A stretch of 64,000 bases of DNA from Mesorhizobium sp. WSM4313 (GCF_002294725.1 NZ_NSFT01000004.1:186001-250000), one strand, 5' to 3'. Positions 16,839-27,082 are shown, counted from the stretch's first letter. The notes: a model not told the origin generated them from the letters alone. Numbers and translations: made by a program.

Positions 16839-18389
16839 ATGAATAATGCCCCCAATTCATTTGCCTCCACCCGAAAGCGCCTGATGGCGGCTGCAGCGTC
16901 CCTGGCCGTTATCGGTGCGGTCGGCGCGGGCGCGCTTGCCACCGGCACCGCCCCCGTGCTGGCCGATGCCGTGCGCGTCGAAGCCCCGCAGGTGCCGAGC
17001 TTCGCCGATGTCGTTGAGCATGTCTCGCCAGCGGTCGTCAGCGTCAAGGTCAAGGCCAAGATCCAGCCGACGGCCGACGATGGTTCCGACGATCAGGATG
17101 GTTTCGACAACCTGCCGGACAATCCGCAGCTGCGCCGCTTCTTCAAGGAATTCCGTGGCTTCGGTGACCAGGGTGGCCAGTTCGGCATGCGCCGCTTCGA
17201 CCACCGCGACCATGGCAATGGCCAGCCGCGTCCGATCGCTCAGGGCTCGGGCTTCTTCATCTCCGAGGACGGCTATCTCGTCACCAACAACCACGTCGTC
17301 TCGGAAGGCTCGGATTTCAGCGTCGTCACCAATGACGGCAAGGAGCTCGACGCCAAGCTGATCGGCACCGATCCGCGCACCGATCTCGCCGTGCTCAAGG
17401 TCGATGGCGGCGGCAACAAGTTCACCTATGTCGACTTCGCCGACGATTCCAAGGTCCGCATCGGCGACTGGGTGGTCGCCGTCGGCAATCCGTTCGGCCT
17501 GGGCGGCACTGTCACCGCGGGCATCGTCTCGGCCCGCGGCCGCGACATCGGCGCCGGCCCTTATGACGACTTCATCCAGATCGACGCTTCGGTCAACCGC
17601 GGCAATTCGGGCGGTCCGACCTTCAACCTCAACGGCCAGGTGATCGGCATCAACACCGCCATCTTCTCGCCGTCGGGCGGCAGCGTCGGCATTGCCTTCG
17701 ATATCCCGGCCTCGACCGCCAAGCAGGTGGTCCAGGACCTGATGAAGAGCGGCTCGGTCCAGCGCGGCTGGCTCGGCGTCGAGATCCAGCCGGTCACCTC
17801 CGATATCGCCGAGTCGCTCGGCCTGAAGTCGGACAAGGGCGCGCTGGTCTCGAGCGCCCAGGATGGCGGGCCGGGCAAGAAGGCGGGTATCGTCGCGGGC
17901 GACGTGATCACCAAGGTCGACGGCAAGGATGTCGCCTCGCCGAAGGAGCTCGCCCGCATGATCGGTGCATTCGCGCCGGGCAAACCGGTCGACGTCACCG
18001 TCTGGCGCAACGGCAAGGACGAGACGGTCAAGGTCGATCTCGGCACGCTGCCGGCAAGCGACAAGCAGGCTTCGAACGATGACAGCAACAAGCAGTCGGC
18101 GCCGGCGGCCAAGGCCGACACGCTGGCCGATCTCGGCCTGACCGTCACCAAGGCGGAAAAAGGCAAGGGCCTCGTGGTCACCGACGTCGATCCCGACAGC
18201 GACGCGGCCGACCGCGGCATCCAGCCCGGCGACGTCATCACCTCGATCAATTCGAACGACGTGAACACCACCGACGACGTGTCCAAGGCGATGACGGATG
18301 CCGCCAAGGCCGGCCGCAAGGCCGTGCTGATGCAGATCACCCGCGACGACTCGAATCGCTTCGTGGCGCTGCCGGTCGGCAAGGGCTGA
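16839..18389 (+). CDS. degP: DegP/HtrA family periplasmic serine endoprotease
   Basis: 516 residues with an N-terminal signal/anchor (about 14-42). The trypsin-like domain has the triad His152 (TNNHVV), Asp182 (TDLAVLK) and Ser257 (RGNSGGP). Two PDZ domains follow, the first starting around RGWLGVEIQPV and the second around LGLTVTKAEKG. It degrades or holds misfolded periplasmic proteins. It sits downstream of ccm and just before a two-component pair, as recalled from other rhizobia. A terminator-like hairpin follows at 18490. Confidence 0.92.
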   Translation: MNNAPNSFASTRKRLMAAAASLAVIGAVGAGALATGTAPVLADAVRVEAPQVPSFADVVEHVSPAVVSVKVKAKIQPTADDGSDDQDGFDNLPDNPQLRRFFKEFRGFGDQGGQFGMRRFDHRDHGNGQPRPIAQGSGFFISEDGYLVTNNHVVSEGSDFSVVTNDGKELDAKLIGTDPRTDLAVLKVDGGGNKFTYVDFADDSKVRIGDWVVAVGNPFGLGGTVTAGIVSARGRDIGAGPYDDFIQIDASVNRGNSGGPTFNLNGQVIGINTAIFSPSGGSVGIAFDIPASTAKQVVQDLMKSGSVQRGWLGVEIQPVTSDIAESLGLKSDKGALVSSAQDGGPGKKAGIVAGDVITKVDGKDVASPKELARMIGAFAPGKPVDVTVWRNGKDETVKVDLGTLPASDKQASNDDSNKQSAPAAKADTLADLGLTVTKAEKGKGLVVTDVDPDSDAADRGIQPGDVITSINSNDVNTTDDVSKAMTDAAKAGRKAVLMQITRDDSNRFVALPVGKG

Positions 18390-18489
18390 CATCGACTTTC
18401 AGCTTCCCCATGGCGGTATCAACACCCCCGAGCCGCCGTGGGGAAACATGGGGCCGAGCACGTAAGTCAGTCACCGTGTTTCGCTCCTG

Positions 18490-18525
18490 ACGGCAGCGGG
18501 TTTCCCATCACCCGCTGCCGTTTTA
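18490..18525 (+). terminator. Rho-independent terminator after degP
   Basis: Perfect arms CGGCAGCGGG and CCCGCTGCCG with a short loop are followed by TTTTAA. A second, larger hairpin without a U-tract lies just upstream (about 18410-18443, CCCCATGGCGG/CCGCCGTGGGG). Confidence 0.8.
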
Positions 18526-18543
18526 ACTTGAAGGCAAGACGAT

Positions 18544-19263
18544 ATGACTGCCCCTCAACCTTCCAATGAAATCGCGTATAACGGCTCCATGAAGATTCTC
18601 GTCATGGAAGACGATCGCGAGGCGGCGGACTACTTGCAGAAAGCCTTCGCCGAGGCGGGCCACACCGCCCATGTCGCCGGCGACGGCGAGACCGGCTTCG
18701 CGCTCGCCGATGCCGGCGACTATGACGTGATGGTGGTCGACCGCCTGATGCCGCGCCGTGACGGCCTGTCGGTGATCGCCGCGCTTCGCTCGCGCGGCAA
18801 CACCACGCCGGTGCTGATCCTTTCGGCGCTGGGCGAGGTCGACGACCGGGTCACCGGATTGCGCGCCGGCGGCGACGATTACCTCACCAAGCCCTACGCC
18901 TTTTCCGAATTGCTCGCCCGCGTCGAGGTGCTGAACCGCCGCGCCAGCGCGCGCGAGTCCGAGACGGTCTATCGCGTTGGCGATCTCGAGCTCGACCGGC
19001 TGTCGCATTCGGTCAAGCGCGCCGGCCGCGAGATCACGCTGCAGCCGCGCGAGTTCCGCCTGCTCGAATATCTGATGCGCCATGCCGGCCAGGTGGTGAC
19101 GCGCACCATGCTTCTGGAAAATGTCTGGGACTATCATTTCGATCCGCAGACCAACGTCATCGATGTCCACGTCTCGCGCCTACGCGGCAAGATCGAAAAA
19201 GACTTCGACAAGCCGATCCTGCACACGATCCGCGGCGCCGGCTACATGCTGAAAGGCGGCTAG
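18544..19263 (+). CDS. OmpR-family response regulator
   Basis: 239 residues: receiver domain with phospho-acceptor Asp66 (VMVVDRLMPRRDG) and LTKPYAF lysine motif, then a winged-helix DNA-binding domain ending HTIRGAGYMLKGG. The start at 18544 has a GAAGG ribosome site; an internal ATG at 18589 (MKILVMEDD) gives the canonical receiver start and may be the true one. Its kinase follows 8 bp later. Targets are not evident from the window. Confidence 0.88.
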   Translation: MTAPQPSNEIAYNGSMKILVMEDDREAADYLQKAFAEAGHTAHVAGDGETGFALADAGDYDVMVVDRLMPRRDGLSVIAALRSRGNTTPVLILSALGEVDDRVTGLRAGGDDYLTKPYAFSELLARVEVLNRRASARESETVYRVGDLELDRLSHSVKRAGREITLQPREFRLLEYLMRHAGQVVTRTMLLENVWDYHFDPQTNVIDVHVSRLRGKIEKDFDKPILHTIRGAGYMLKGG

Positions 19264-19271
19264 AACCCGTT

Positions 19272-20750
19272 ATGGCATTGTCCCTGCCGGCCATCATGAA
19301 GACGACGGCGGCCCGGCTTTCGGCGCTTTATCTTCTGCTTTTCGCGCTCTGCGCGGTGCTGCTCGTCCTCTACATGACGTCGCTGTCGGCGCGCATGCTG
19401 ACCGCGCAGACGCAGGAGACCATCAACGACGAGGTGCTGGGCCTGGCCCGCGCCTATCAGCGCGGCGGCCTGCCGGTGCTGGTGCGCGTCGTCGAGGCCC
19501 GCTCGCGCCAGCCCGGCGCCAATCTCTATCTGATCGCCGACGCCAACGGCCAGATCTTGACCGGCAATGTGCAGAGCCTGGAGCCCGGGGTCATCGAGAC
19601 CGAGGGCTGGACGACGGACCCGTTTTCCTACCAGCGCTTCGGCGAAGGCGAGCTCGATCGGCTGCGCAGCGGCGGTTCGGACCAGGCCACGCCTCCGGCC
19701 AACGAGGGCAACACTCCACAATCGACAGGTGAGAAGGGGCACAACGCCATCGCGCTGGTGCTGAGACTGCCCAACCAGATGATCATGCTGGTCGGCCGCG
19801 ACCTCGGCGAGCCCGAGCGCTTCCGCGCCGTCATCAGCCGCGCGTTGACCCTGGCGCTTGGCATGATGGGTTTGGGCGGCATCCTGATCTGGTTCTTCGT
19901 CGGGCGCGCCGCGCTGAAGCGGATCGACAGCGTCTCGGACGCCAGCCGCCGCATCATGGGCGGCGATTTGTCCGGACGGCTGCCGGTCACCGGCGCCGGC
20001 GACGAATTCGACCGCCTGTCCGAAAACCTCAATTCGATGCTGGCCAGGATCGCCATGTTGAACGAGGGGCTGAAGCAGGTCTCCGACAACATCGCCCATG
20101 ATCTGAAGACGCCGCTGACCAGGCTGCGCAACCGCGCCGAGGCGACGCTCGCCGGCAGGCACAAGACGGAGGAGTACCGCCAGGCGCTTGAAGGCACGAT
20201 CGCGGAGTCCGACCAGCTCATCAAGACGTTCAACGCCATCCTGATGATCTCGCGCCTGGAGGCCGGCTACTCCTCGGAACAGACCGGTCCCGTCGATCTC
20301 GCCGCCACGGTGAGCGATGTCGTCGAGCTTTACGAGCCGGTGGCGGAGGAGGCGGGGGTTGCCCTGGAAACGACCGTGTCCGAGGCCTTCACGATCAACG
20401 GCAATCGCGAGCTAATCGGCCAGGCGTTGTCCAACATCGTCGACAACGCCATCAAATACTCGACCGACGCTGCCGAGGCGCCGAAAGTACGGGTGGTGCT
20501 GGAGCGCGCCGGCAACGAGATCAAGCTTGCCGTCACCGACAATGGCCACGGCATTCCAGACGACGCCGATCGCGCCCGCGCCACCGAGCGCTTCGTGCGC
20601 CTGGAAAAGAGCCGCTCGCAACCGGGCTCGGGTCTCGGCCTCAGCCTCGCCAAGGCAATCATGACTTTCCACAACGGCAGGCTTGATCTTTTACCCGCCA
20701 ATCCCGGATTGTCCGTGGTCATGAGTTTCCCGTTGCGGGAGACGCATTGA
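19272..20750 (+). CDS. Sensor histidine kinase, partner of the preceding regulator
   Basis: 492 residues. Two membrane helices (about 15-37 and 191-212) bracket a periplasmic domain of about 150 residues with a Pro/Asn-rich insert. HAMP follows, then the phospho-acceptor His276 (NIAHDLKTPLTRLR) and a HATPase domain with DNGHGIPDDA and GSGLGLSLA. The gene starts 8 bp after the response regulator stop and is followed 12 bp later by glnE on the same strand. Confidence 0.88.
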   Translation: MALSLPAIMKTTAARLSALYLLLFALCAVLLVLYMTSLSARMLTAQTQETINDEVLGLARAYQRGGLPVLVRVVEARSRQPGANLYLIADANGQILTGNVQSLEPGVIETEGWTTDPFSYQRFGEGELDRLRSGGSDQATPPANEGNTPQSTGEKGHNAIALVLRLPNQMIMLVGRDLGEPERFRAVISRALTLALGMMGLGGILIWFFVGRAALKRIDSVSDASRRIMGGDLSGRLPVTGAGDEFDRLSENLNSMLARIAMLNEGLKQVSDNIAHDLKTPLTRLRNRAEATLAGRHKTEEYRQALEGTIAESDQLIKTFNAILMISRLEAGYSSEQTGPVDLAATVSDVVELYEPVAEEAGVALETTVSEAFTINGNRELIGQALSNIVDNAIKYSTDAAEAPKVRVVLERAGNEIKLAVTDNGHGIPDDADRARATERFVRLEKSRSQPGSGLGLSLAKAIMTFHNGRLDLLPANPGLSVVMSFPLRETH

Positions 20751-20762
20751 CAGCGCGGACAA

Positions 20763-23738
20763 ATGGCGAAGAAGAAAATCGAATCCGAGTTCCGGCTTAG
20801 CCCGACAGTGGCGCTCCGCCCCCTTGATGCGGAGCATGCCCGGCGTAAATTGTCGGAAATCGCCGATGCCGCCGAGGAAGAGGGGCTTTCGCGCCTCGCC
20901 GCATTCCTGGCGGGCGAGGGGCCACTGCAGGACCTGCTGGCGGCCGTCTTCGACCTCTCGCCCTTCCTGCGCGATGTGGCGCGCCGGCGGCCATCCGTTC
21001 TCGACACGCTGTTCGACCGGACGATCGAAGCGCGGCTCGGCGCCGTCGGCGAAGCGATAGGCGGCGCGGCCAAGGTGGATGACGTCTCGGAATCGAGCCT
21101 GATGATGGCGTTGCGACAATGGAAGACCGAAGCGCATTTCCTGATCGCGCTGGCCGACCTTTCGGGCGAGGCGGAGACCTCGGTGACGGTGCGCCGTCTC
21201 AGCGATCTCGCGGATGCCTGCACAAAAGCCGCTGTCGATTTCCTGCTGCTCGACGCGCACCGCCAAGGCAAGCTCAAGCTGCCGGATCGGGCGGAACCGG
21301 CGAAGGGTTCGGGCTGGATCCTGCTCGGCATGGGCAAGCTCGGCGCGCATGAGCTGAATTTTTCCTCCGACATCGATCTCGTCGTCTTCTTCGATCCGGA
21401 AGCGCCGGCCGTCATCGATCCGCTCGACGCGACCGAGCTGTTCTCGCGCCTCACCCGCCGGCTCGTGCGCATCCTGCAGGATCGCACCGAGCACGGCTAT
21501 GTGTTTCGCACCGATCTGAGGCTCCGCCCTGATCCCGGCTCGACGCCGCTGGCGATCCCCGTCGAGGCCGCACTTCGCTATTACGAGGCGCGCGGCCAGA
21601 ACTGGGAGCGGGCGGCCATGATCAAGGCGCGGGCGGTTGCCGGCGACCTTGCCGCGGGCGCAGCCTTCCTCAAGGAATTGCAGCCCTATGTCTGGCGCAA
21701 ATACATGGACTATGCGGCGATTGCCGACGTCCATTCGATCAAGCGCCAGATCCATGCCCACAAGGGCCATGGCGAGATCGCGGTCAAGGGCCACAACGTC
21801 AAGCTCGGCCGCGGCGGCATCCGCGAGATCGAGTTCTTCGTCCAGACCCAGCAGCTCATCGCCGGCGGCCGCTTCCCGGAGCTGCGCGGCCGCGAGACCG
21901 TGCCGATGCTAGCAGCGCTCGCCGCGCGCGGCTGGATCACCGCCGACGCACGCGACGCGCTCACGCGGCAATACTGGTTCCTGCGCCGCGTCGAGCATGC
22001 CATCCAGATGGTGGCGGACGAGCAGACGCATATCCTGCCGGAAGAAGACGAGGAGCTGAAGCGCATCGCGCTGATGCTGGGTTTTGCCGGCGAGGCGGAT
22101 TTCACCCAAGCCTTCCGCGCCTCGCTGCAGCAGGTGGAGCGCCATTATGCGGCGCTGTTCGAAACTGCTCCCGAGCTTTCGGCCGGCGTCGGCAATCTGG
22201 TCTTCACCGGCGATGTCGACGATCCCGACACGCTGCAGACGCTCGATCGCCTGGGCTTCCAGCGGCCTAGTGACATCTGCCGTGTCATCCGCGGCTGGCA
22301 TTTCGGCCGCTACCGCGTCACCCAGTCGGCCGAGGCGCGAGAGCGGCTGACCGAATTGGCGCCGGCGCTGCTCAAAGCCTTCGGCCAGACGCGGCGCGCC
22401 GACGAGGCGCTGATGCGCTTCGACGAGTTCCTCGCCGGCCTGCCCGCCGGTATCCAGCTTTTCTCGCTGCTGCAGTCGAACCCGGCGCTGCTCAAGCTGA
22501 TGGCGACCATCATGGGCGCCGCGCCTCGGCTGGCGGCGATCATCACGCGTCGTCCGCATGTCTTCGACGGACTGCTCGATCCGGCATTGCTCACCGAACT
22601 GCCGGATCGCGCCTATCTCTCGGCCCGGCTTGCCGCCTTTATCGAAGGCGACCGCGCCTATGAGGATGTGCTCGACCGGCTGCGCATCTTCGCTTCCGAG
22701 CAGAAATTCCTGATCGGCGTTCGCCTGCTTGCCGGCTCTATCGATCCGGCGCGGGCGGGGCGCGCCTTCTCGGATCTCGCCGATCTCACCATCGAGGCGG
22801 CGCTCGACGCCGTGATCGCCGAATTCGCGCTGCGCCACGGCAGCATCGCGGGCGGCAGGGTGGCGCTGCTCGGCATGGGCAAGCTGGGCAGCCGCGAGCT
22901 TACGGCGGGTTCGGATGTCGATCTCATCCTGCTCTATGACCATGACACCGACGCCGAGGACTCCGACGGCGAGAAGCCGCTGGCGCCTTCGCATTACTAT
23001 ACCCGCATGACGCAGCGCCTGATCGCGGCCGTCTCGGCGCCGACGGCCGAAGGTGTGCTCTACGAGCTGGATCTGCGCCTGCGTCCATCAGGCAACAAGG
23101 GGCCGGTCGCCACGCATATCGACGCGTTCAAGAAATATCAGCGCCAGGATGCGTGGACCTGGGAGCACTTGGCGCTGGCACGGGCCCGCGCCATCGGCGG
23201 CGACGCCGAGCTCCGCGCCGAGCTCGAGACGGAAGTGGCGGCGGTACTGGCGCAGCCGCGCGACGCGGCCAAGGTCAAAGCCGAGGCCTCGGACATGCGT
23301 GCGCTGATCGAGAAGGAGAAGGCGCCGCGCGATCTCTGGGACATCAAGCTGATCCCGGGCGGGCTCATCGACCTGGAATTCATCGCGCAGGTCGCGGTCA
23401 TTACCGGCGCGATCGAACCTGGCCGCCGGGTCACGGCGACTGCCGACATTCTGGCCCGGCTTTCTCCGGACTTCGCCGCAGCCGATATGCGTGAAGAGCT
23501 TGGCGAGGCCTATCGGCTCTATCTGGCGCTGACCCAGATGATCAGGCTTTGCCTCACCGGCGAGTTCCAGCGCGACGATGTCCCGCCGGGACTCTCGGAT
23601 CTGCTGCTCGCGGTCACCGACCTGCCGGATTTCGCTGTGCTGGAAGCACATCTCAAGGAGATGTCGCGGAAGGTCAGGAGAGATTTCGACCGTCTGCTTC
23701 GTGCGGGAGCGTCGCCATCAACCGCATCGTTGCCATGA
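20763..23738 (+). CDS. glnE: Bifunctional glutamine synthetase adenylyltransferase/deadenylyltransferase
   Basis: 991 residues, the usual size of GlnE. Two nucleotidyltransferase domains are visible: the N-terminal one with GMGKLGAHELNFSSDIDL (near residue 190) and the C-terminal one with GMGKLGSRELTAGSDVDL (near 705), separated by a helical regulatory region. The enzyme adds or removes AMP on glutamine synthetase according to PII state, so it tunes nitrogen assimilation. It follows the histidine kinase by 12 bp and may share its transcript. Confidence 0.95.
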   Translation: MAKKKIESEFRLSPTVALRPLDAEHARRKLSEIADAAEEEGLSRLAAFLAGEGPLQDLLAAVFDLSPFLRDVARRRPSVLDTLFDRTIEARLGAVGEAIGGAAKVDDVSESSLMMALRQWKTEAHFLIALADLSGEAETSVTVRRLSDLADACTKAAVDFLLLDAHRQGKLKLPDRAEPAKGSGWILLGMGKLGAHELNFSSDIDLVVFFDPEAPAVIDPLDATELFSRLTRRLVRILQDRTEHGYVFRTDLRLRPDPGSTPLAIPVEAALRYYEARGQNWERAAMIKARAVAGDLAAGAAFLKELQPYVWRKYMDYAAIADVHSIKRQIHAHKGHGEIAVKGHNVKLGRGGIREIEFFVQTQQLIAGGRFPELRGRETVPMLAALAARGWITADARDALTRQYWFLRRVEHAIQMVADEQTHILPEEDEELKRIALMLGFAGEADFTQAFRASLQQVERHYAALFETAPELSAGVGNLVFTGDVDDPDTLQTLDRLGFQRPSDICRVIRGWHFGRYRVTQSAEARERLTELAPALLKAFGQTRRADEALMRFDEFLAGLPAGIQLFSLLQSNPALLKLMATIMGAAPRLAAIITRRPHVFDGLLDPALLTELPDRAYLSARLAAFIEGDRAYEDVLDRLRIFASEQKFLIGVRLLAGSIDPARAGRAFSDLADLTIEAALDAVIAEFALRHGSIAGGRVALLGMGKLGSRELTAGSDVDLILLYDHDTDAEDSDGEKPLAPSHYYTRMTQRLIAAVSAPTAEGVLYELDLRLRPSGNKGPVATHIDAFKKYQRQDAWTWEHLALARARAIGGDAELRAELETEVAAVLAQPRDAAKVKAEASDMRALIEKEKAPRDLWDIKLIPGGLIDLEFIAQVAVITGAIEPGRRVTATADILARLSPDFAAADMREELGEAYRLYLALTQMIRLCLTGEFQRDDVPPGLSDLLLAVTDLPDFAVLEAHLKEMSRKVRRDFDRLLRAGASPSTASLP

Positions 23739-23893
23739 GATTCCCCAGGTGGCACATTAGCCACAGTTAATATTAATCGGCGATCCGGTCTTGCGCCAGT
23801 GGCAGAGGTGTCCCGTAATGGGTCAATAGGTCTGGCACCGCAATTGCACTGTCAGCAATGCCGGGGTCAACCATCACCCCGACGATGGGGGGC

Positions 23894-23925
23894 CCCGCCG
23901 CTTCGCAAATGGAGCGGCGGGTTCT
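23894..23925 (+). terminator. Likely terminator between glnE and the exoX-like gene
   Basis: Arms CCCGCCGCT and AGCGGCGGG enclose a 10-base loop and are followed by TTCTT. It lies about 155 bp after the glnE stop and 60 bp before the next start. Confidence 0.55.
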
Positions 23926-23980
23926 TAACGGCTGATTTGAAAGCCGCCTAAATCGCCATGCATTGGGGCGCTGGGCAATT

Positions 23981-24229
23981 ATGGATCTTCCGAAATTTTT
24001 GGTAGGCATGTTCACGACGTCATTCATCGTGGCGATCTGGGCTTACAACGAAACTGGTTCTGTCTGGGCGGTGCTTGGATGGGCACTCCTGGCCATGATC
24101 ATTCTGCAGGTCGGATATATCGGTCTGGTCATCAGCTTGATCTATAGACGGGCATCGAAGGGCGCCGATGCCGATGCAAGTCCGGCATCTACAGCAGCAA
24201 ATGATTTAAACCTTACCGGTCCAGTTTAG
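23981..24229 (+). CDS. Exopolysaccharide production repressor (ExoX/PsiA-type)
   Basis: 82 residues from the ATG at 23981. Two hydrophobic helices (about 5-25 and 30-55) lie in the sequence MDLPKFLVGMFTTSFIVA and ILQVGYIGLVISLIY, followed by a polar tail. This matches the small inner-membrane ExoX/PsiA family that lowers exopolysaccharide synthesis in rhizobia, apparently by acting on the first glycosyltransferase. No exo biosynthesis gene lies in the window, so its partner is elsewhere. Confidence 0.72.
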   Translation: MDLPKFLVGMFTTSFIVAIWAYNETGSVWAVLGWALLAMIILQVGYIGLVISLIYRRASKGADADASPASTAANDLNLTGPV

Positions 24230-24358
24230 CGACCCGACAGTCCGTTGGGTTTGACTGACTGCCGCCCTGACCGGCCCGGGGCAAGCCGGAAGTGAGATGT
24301 CCAGCAGGACGGAGGGGGCGCTGTCCGCCGGAGCCTTTGGAAATTCCGCATTCTGAAC

Positions 24359-24461
24359 TAGAGCAATTCCAGGAAAAGTGTGTGCGGTTTTCCGTTCGGA
24401 ATTGCGTAAAAACAAAGAGCTAGAGCGGTTCGCCGTTTTCATGAAACGGTGAAACGCTCTA
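24359..24461. repeat. Composite hairpin repeat (GCAATTCC module plus AGAGCG module)
   Basis: Module 1 has arms GCAATTCC/GGAATTGC around AAAAGTGTGTGCGGTTTTCC. Module 2 has arms TAGAGCG/CGCTCTA around CCGTTTTCATGAAACGG. The last bases form the TAG stop codon of the minus-strand PAS kinase gene. Upstream, 24297-24332 holds a fragment of the CC-rich repeat found at 44693. Confidence 0.7.
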
Positions 24462-26789
24462 AGCCGCCGCCTTCACCGCGGACGGCGCCTTCTTCAGCGG
24501 AATGCGTACCGACACGATAGTGCCGACACCCTCGGTCGAACGGATCTTCAGCGCGCCACCCTGCAATTCGGCCAGCGAGCGCGAGATGGCGAGTCCGAGG
24601 CCTGAGCCGGTGTGGTTCTTGGAAAACTGGTTCTGCACCTGCTCGAACGGCCGGCCGAGCTTGCTCAGCGCCTGCTTGGGAATGCCGCAGCCATTGTCCT
24701 CGATGGTGAGCAGCAGGGCGCCCGACGTGTTGCGCGCCCTGACCGTGATCTTGCCGCCCTGTCCGGTGAACTTCACCGCGTTGGAGAGCAGGTTGATGGC
24801 GATCTGCTTGATCGCGCGGCGGTCGGCATAGAGCCGCATCGTATCGGCGATGCGCGTCTCGACATTGATCGACTTCTCCGCTGCCTGCAGCGAGATCACC
24901 CGCACCGTTTCCTTGATCAGCGGGCAGAGGTCGATCTCCTCGTGGTCGAGCGAGAACTGGCCCGCTTCGATCTTCGACATATCGAGGATGTCGTTGATGA
25001 CGCCGAGCAGGTATTTGCCGCTGCCGTTGATGTCGGTCGCGTATTCCTCATAGCGCTCCGAGCCGAGCGGTCCGAACAGGCCCTGCTGCATCAATTCGGA
25101 GAAGCCGATGATGGCGTTGAGCGGCGTGCGCAATTCATGCGACATGTTGGCGAGGAATTCCGACTTGGCGCGATTGGCCGCCTCGGCGCGCTCGGTTTCC
25201 TTCATGTATTTGCGGTTGAGCTCGACCAGTTCGCTGGCGCGTTCCTCCTCGGCGCGCCGCGCGAGGCTGAGATCGTGGATCGTCGCCATCAGCCGGCGCT
25301 CGCTGTCGACCAGCTTTTCCTGATGCAGCTTTATCTGGGTGATGTCGGAGCCGACCGAGACCACACCGCCGTCGCGGGTCCTGAGCTCGTTGACCTGCAG
25401 CCAGCGGCCGTCGGCGAGCTGGCGCTCGAGTGTGATGCCGCCATGCGGCCCGTTGGCATTGGCCAACCTGCGCTCCGAGGCGAAGGCCAGCATTCGCTGC
25501 TCCAGCATATCGCGCGTCGCGCCCAGCACCACGTCGCGATCCGACAGCCCATTGTCCTTCTGGAACTTCGAATTGCACATGATCAGCCGTTCGGCGGCAT
25601 CCCACAGAACGAAGGATTCGTTGATGTTCTCGATCGCTGTCCTGAGCCGCATGTCGGCCGCTTCCGAACGCAGCGCCAGATGCCGCTGCTCGGTGACGTC
25701 GACGGCGATGCCGATCAGCTGGATCTCCGGCGCCTCCGGGTCGATCACCTGGGCGCGCGCTCGCATCCATACCCATTGTCCGTCGGCGTGGCGCATGCGA
25801 AAGACCTGGTCGATATGGTCAATCTCGCGTTCGATGATGCGGTTGGCGAGCTCGAACAGGTCGCCGTCTTCCGGGTGGACGATCTCGTCGACCTCGCCGA
25901 AGGAGAGCATCGTGTCGCAGGGCTCATAGCCCAGCATGTCGTACATCGAGCGCGACCAGTACATCTTGCCGCGCACCATATCCCAGTCCCACAACCCGCA
26001 GCGGCCGCGCACCAGCGCCATGTCGATGCGCTGATGCGCTTCGAGATAGATGCGGTCCGCCGCCTGGGCGCGCGCCGCCTGGCCGAAATAGGCGTAGAGG
26101 ATGACGATCAGCACGCCCGCCGTCAGCACGAACAGCGTGACGTTGAGCGACATAGACTTGCGCCAGCTGTCGAACACCGCTTCCTTCGGCACCAGCACTG
26201 CGGCCGCGTGTTTGCGGTCGCCGCTGAGGCTGACAGCGGCAAACCAATCCTGTCCGCCGGTGCTGACATCCATCACGCCGGCGCGGTCGCCGAACATGAA
26301 CAGCGGCTGGCCGCCCAGTACGAGGCTGTCGAGCGTGCGGCCCTGCCAGCCCGTCGACAACGGCGAAACGGCGATGACCTTGAAGTTGGCGTCGGTGACG
26401 GCGAGCACATGGGCGCGGCTCATGGCGCCCTGGCGGCTGATGTTCTCCAGGAGGCTTGTGGCATTGACGCCGGCCGCGCTGGGGTCCGCGGTGATCGCCT
26501 GCGCCATCTGGCCGGCGGCGAGCGCCAGCACTGCCTTGGCGTCGCGCTCGATCTCGTCATGCTCGTTCATCAGCGACAGGAAGCGCAATGCCGCGATGAC
26601 GATGAGGAAAACGACGATCAGCGCCGGGATCGACCGGCGCAGCAGCGGCTCGGCGGCCAGGAGCCGCTGATAGGTGGGTTCGGCGATCAGGCGCGCATTG
26701 CCGGCAAGTCCGTCGCTCCTTGCCTTGCGACGCGCAAAAGCCTTCCCTCCGGGCGCGCCCCACGCGTCCGCCTTGGCCATAAATGGCAC
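24459..26789 (-). CDS. Membrane-bound PAS-domain hybrid-less sensor histidine kinase
   Basis: 776 residues. A membrane helix at about 53-73 and another at about 217-238 flank an extracytoplasmic sensor domain. PAS domains follow (about 255-370 with the WSRSMYDMLGYEP segment, then 380-495), a short coiled coil, the HisKA box NMSHELRTPLNAIIGFSELM and a HATPase domain with EDNGCGIPKQA and GSGLGLAIS. The FGPLGSERYEEYA and DILDMSKIEAG stretches resemble the DivJ/PleC/PdhS group that acts on DivK-type regulators, so a cell-cycle role is possible but unproven. No receiver domain is present. Confidence 0.85.
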   Translation of the reverse strand: MPFMAKADAWGAPGGKAFARRKARSDGLAGNARLIAEPTYQRLLAAEPLLRRSIPALIVVFLIVIAALRFLSLMNEHDEIERDAKAVLALAAGQMAQAITADPSAAGVNATSLLENISRQGAMSRAHVLAVTDANFKVIAVSPLSTGWQGRTLDSLVLGGQPLFMFGDRAGVMDVSTGGQDWFAAVSLSGDRKHAAAVLVPKEAVFDSWRKSMSLNVTLFVLTAGVLIVILYAYFGQAARAQAADRIYLEAHQRIDMALVRGRCGLWDWDMVRGKMYWSRSMYDMLGYEPCDTMLSFGEVDEIVHPEDGDLFELANRIIEREIDHIDQVFRMRHADGQWVWMRARAQVIDPEAPEIQLIGIAVDVTEQRHLALRSEAADMRLRTAIENINESFVLWDAAERLIMCNSKFQKDNGLSDRDVVLGATRDMLEQRMLAFASERRLANANGPHGGITLERQLADGRWLQVNELRTRDGGVVSVGSDITQIKLHQEKLVDSERRLMATIHDLSLARRAEEERASELVELNRKYMKETERAEAANRAKSEFLANMSHELRTPLNAIIGFSELMQQGLFGPLGSERYEEYATDINGSGKYLLGVINDILDMSKIEAGQFSLDHEEIDLCPLIKETVRVISLQAAEKSINVETRIADTMRLYADRRAIKQIAINLLSNAVKFTGQGGKITVRARNTSGALLLTIEDNGCGIPKQALSKLGRPFEQVQNQFSKNHTGSGLGLAISRSLAELQGGALKIRSTEGVGTIVSVRIPLKKAPSAVKAAA

Positions 26790-26925
26790 TCCCCGATTTG
26801 CCGCATACTTGGATGATCCGGCTACGCCGCACGCCCCGAATCGCCATTAAAGAATCAAAGCCGATTCGCCTTGTCCAGAGGCGCGGGCGAAAAAGATTAA
26901 AAGTTGATTGAAATTCGTCCTTTTC

Positions 26926-27073
26926 CCTTCTCCCCCTGCGGGAGAAGGTGGATCGGCGCGATAGCGCCGAGACGGATGAGGGGTATTCCAGCGGAGCGAG
27001 GCGTAGGTGTTCCCTGGAGCCCCCCTCATCCGTCGCGTTCGGCGACACCTTCCCCCACAATAAGGGGAGAAGG
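26926..27073. repeat. RIME-like palindromic repeat, copy 1
   Basis: About 148 bp. Outer arms CCTTCTCCCC...GGGAGAAGG at each end and the inner sequence GGATCGGCGCG...GCGCCGAGACGGATGAGG are shared with 31847 and 59130. It sits in the 293-bp gap between the PAS kinase start and the pepN stop, ending 9 bp from the latter. Confidence 0.8.
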
Positions 27074-27082
27074 CAAAAGGCG

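Noticed and set aside
24612..26816. A 734-codon plus-strand frame opposite the PAS histidine kinase
   Set aside because: It mirrors the kinase codons and shows His/Arg/Glu-rich low-complexity translation with no domain, while the minus-strand kinase has intact H, N and G boxes.
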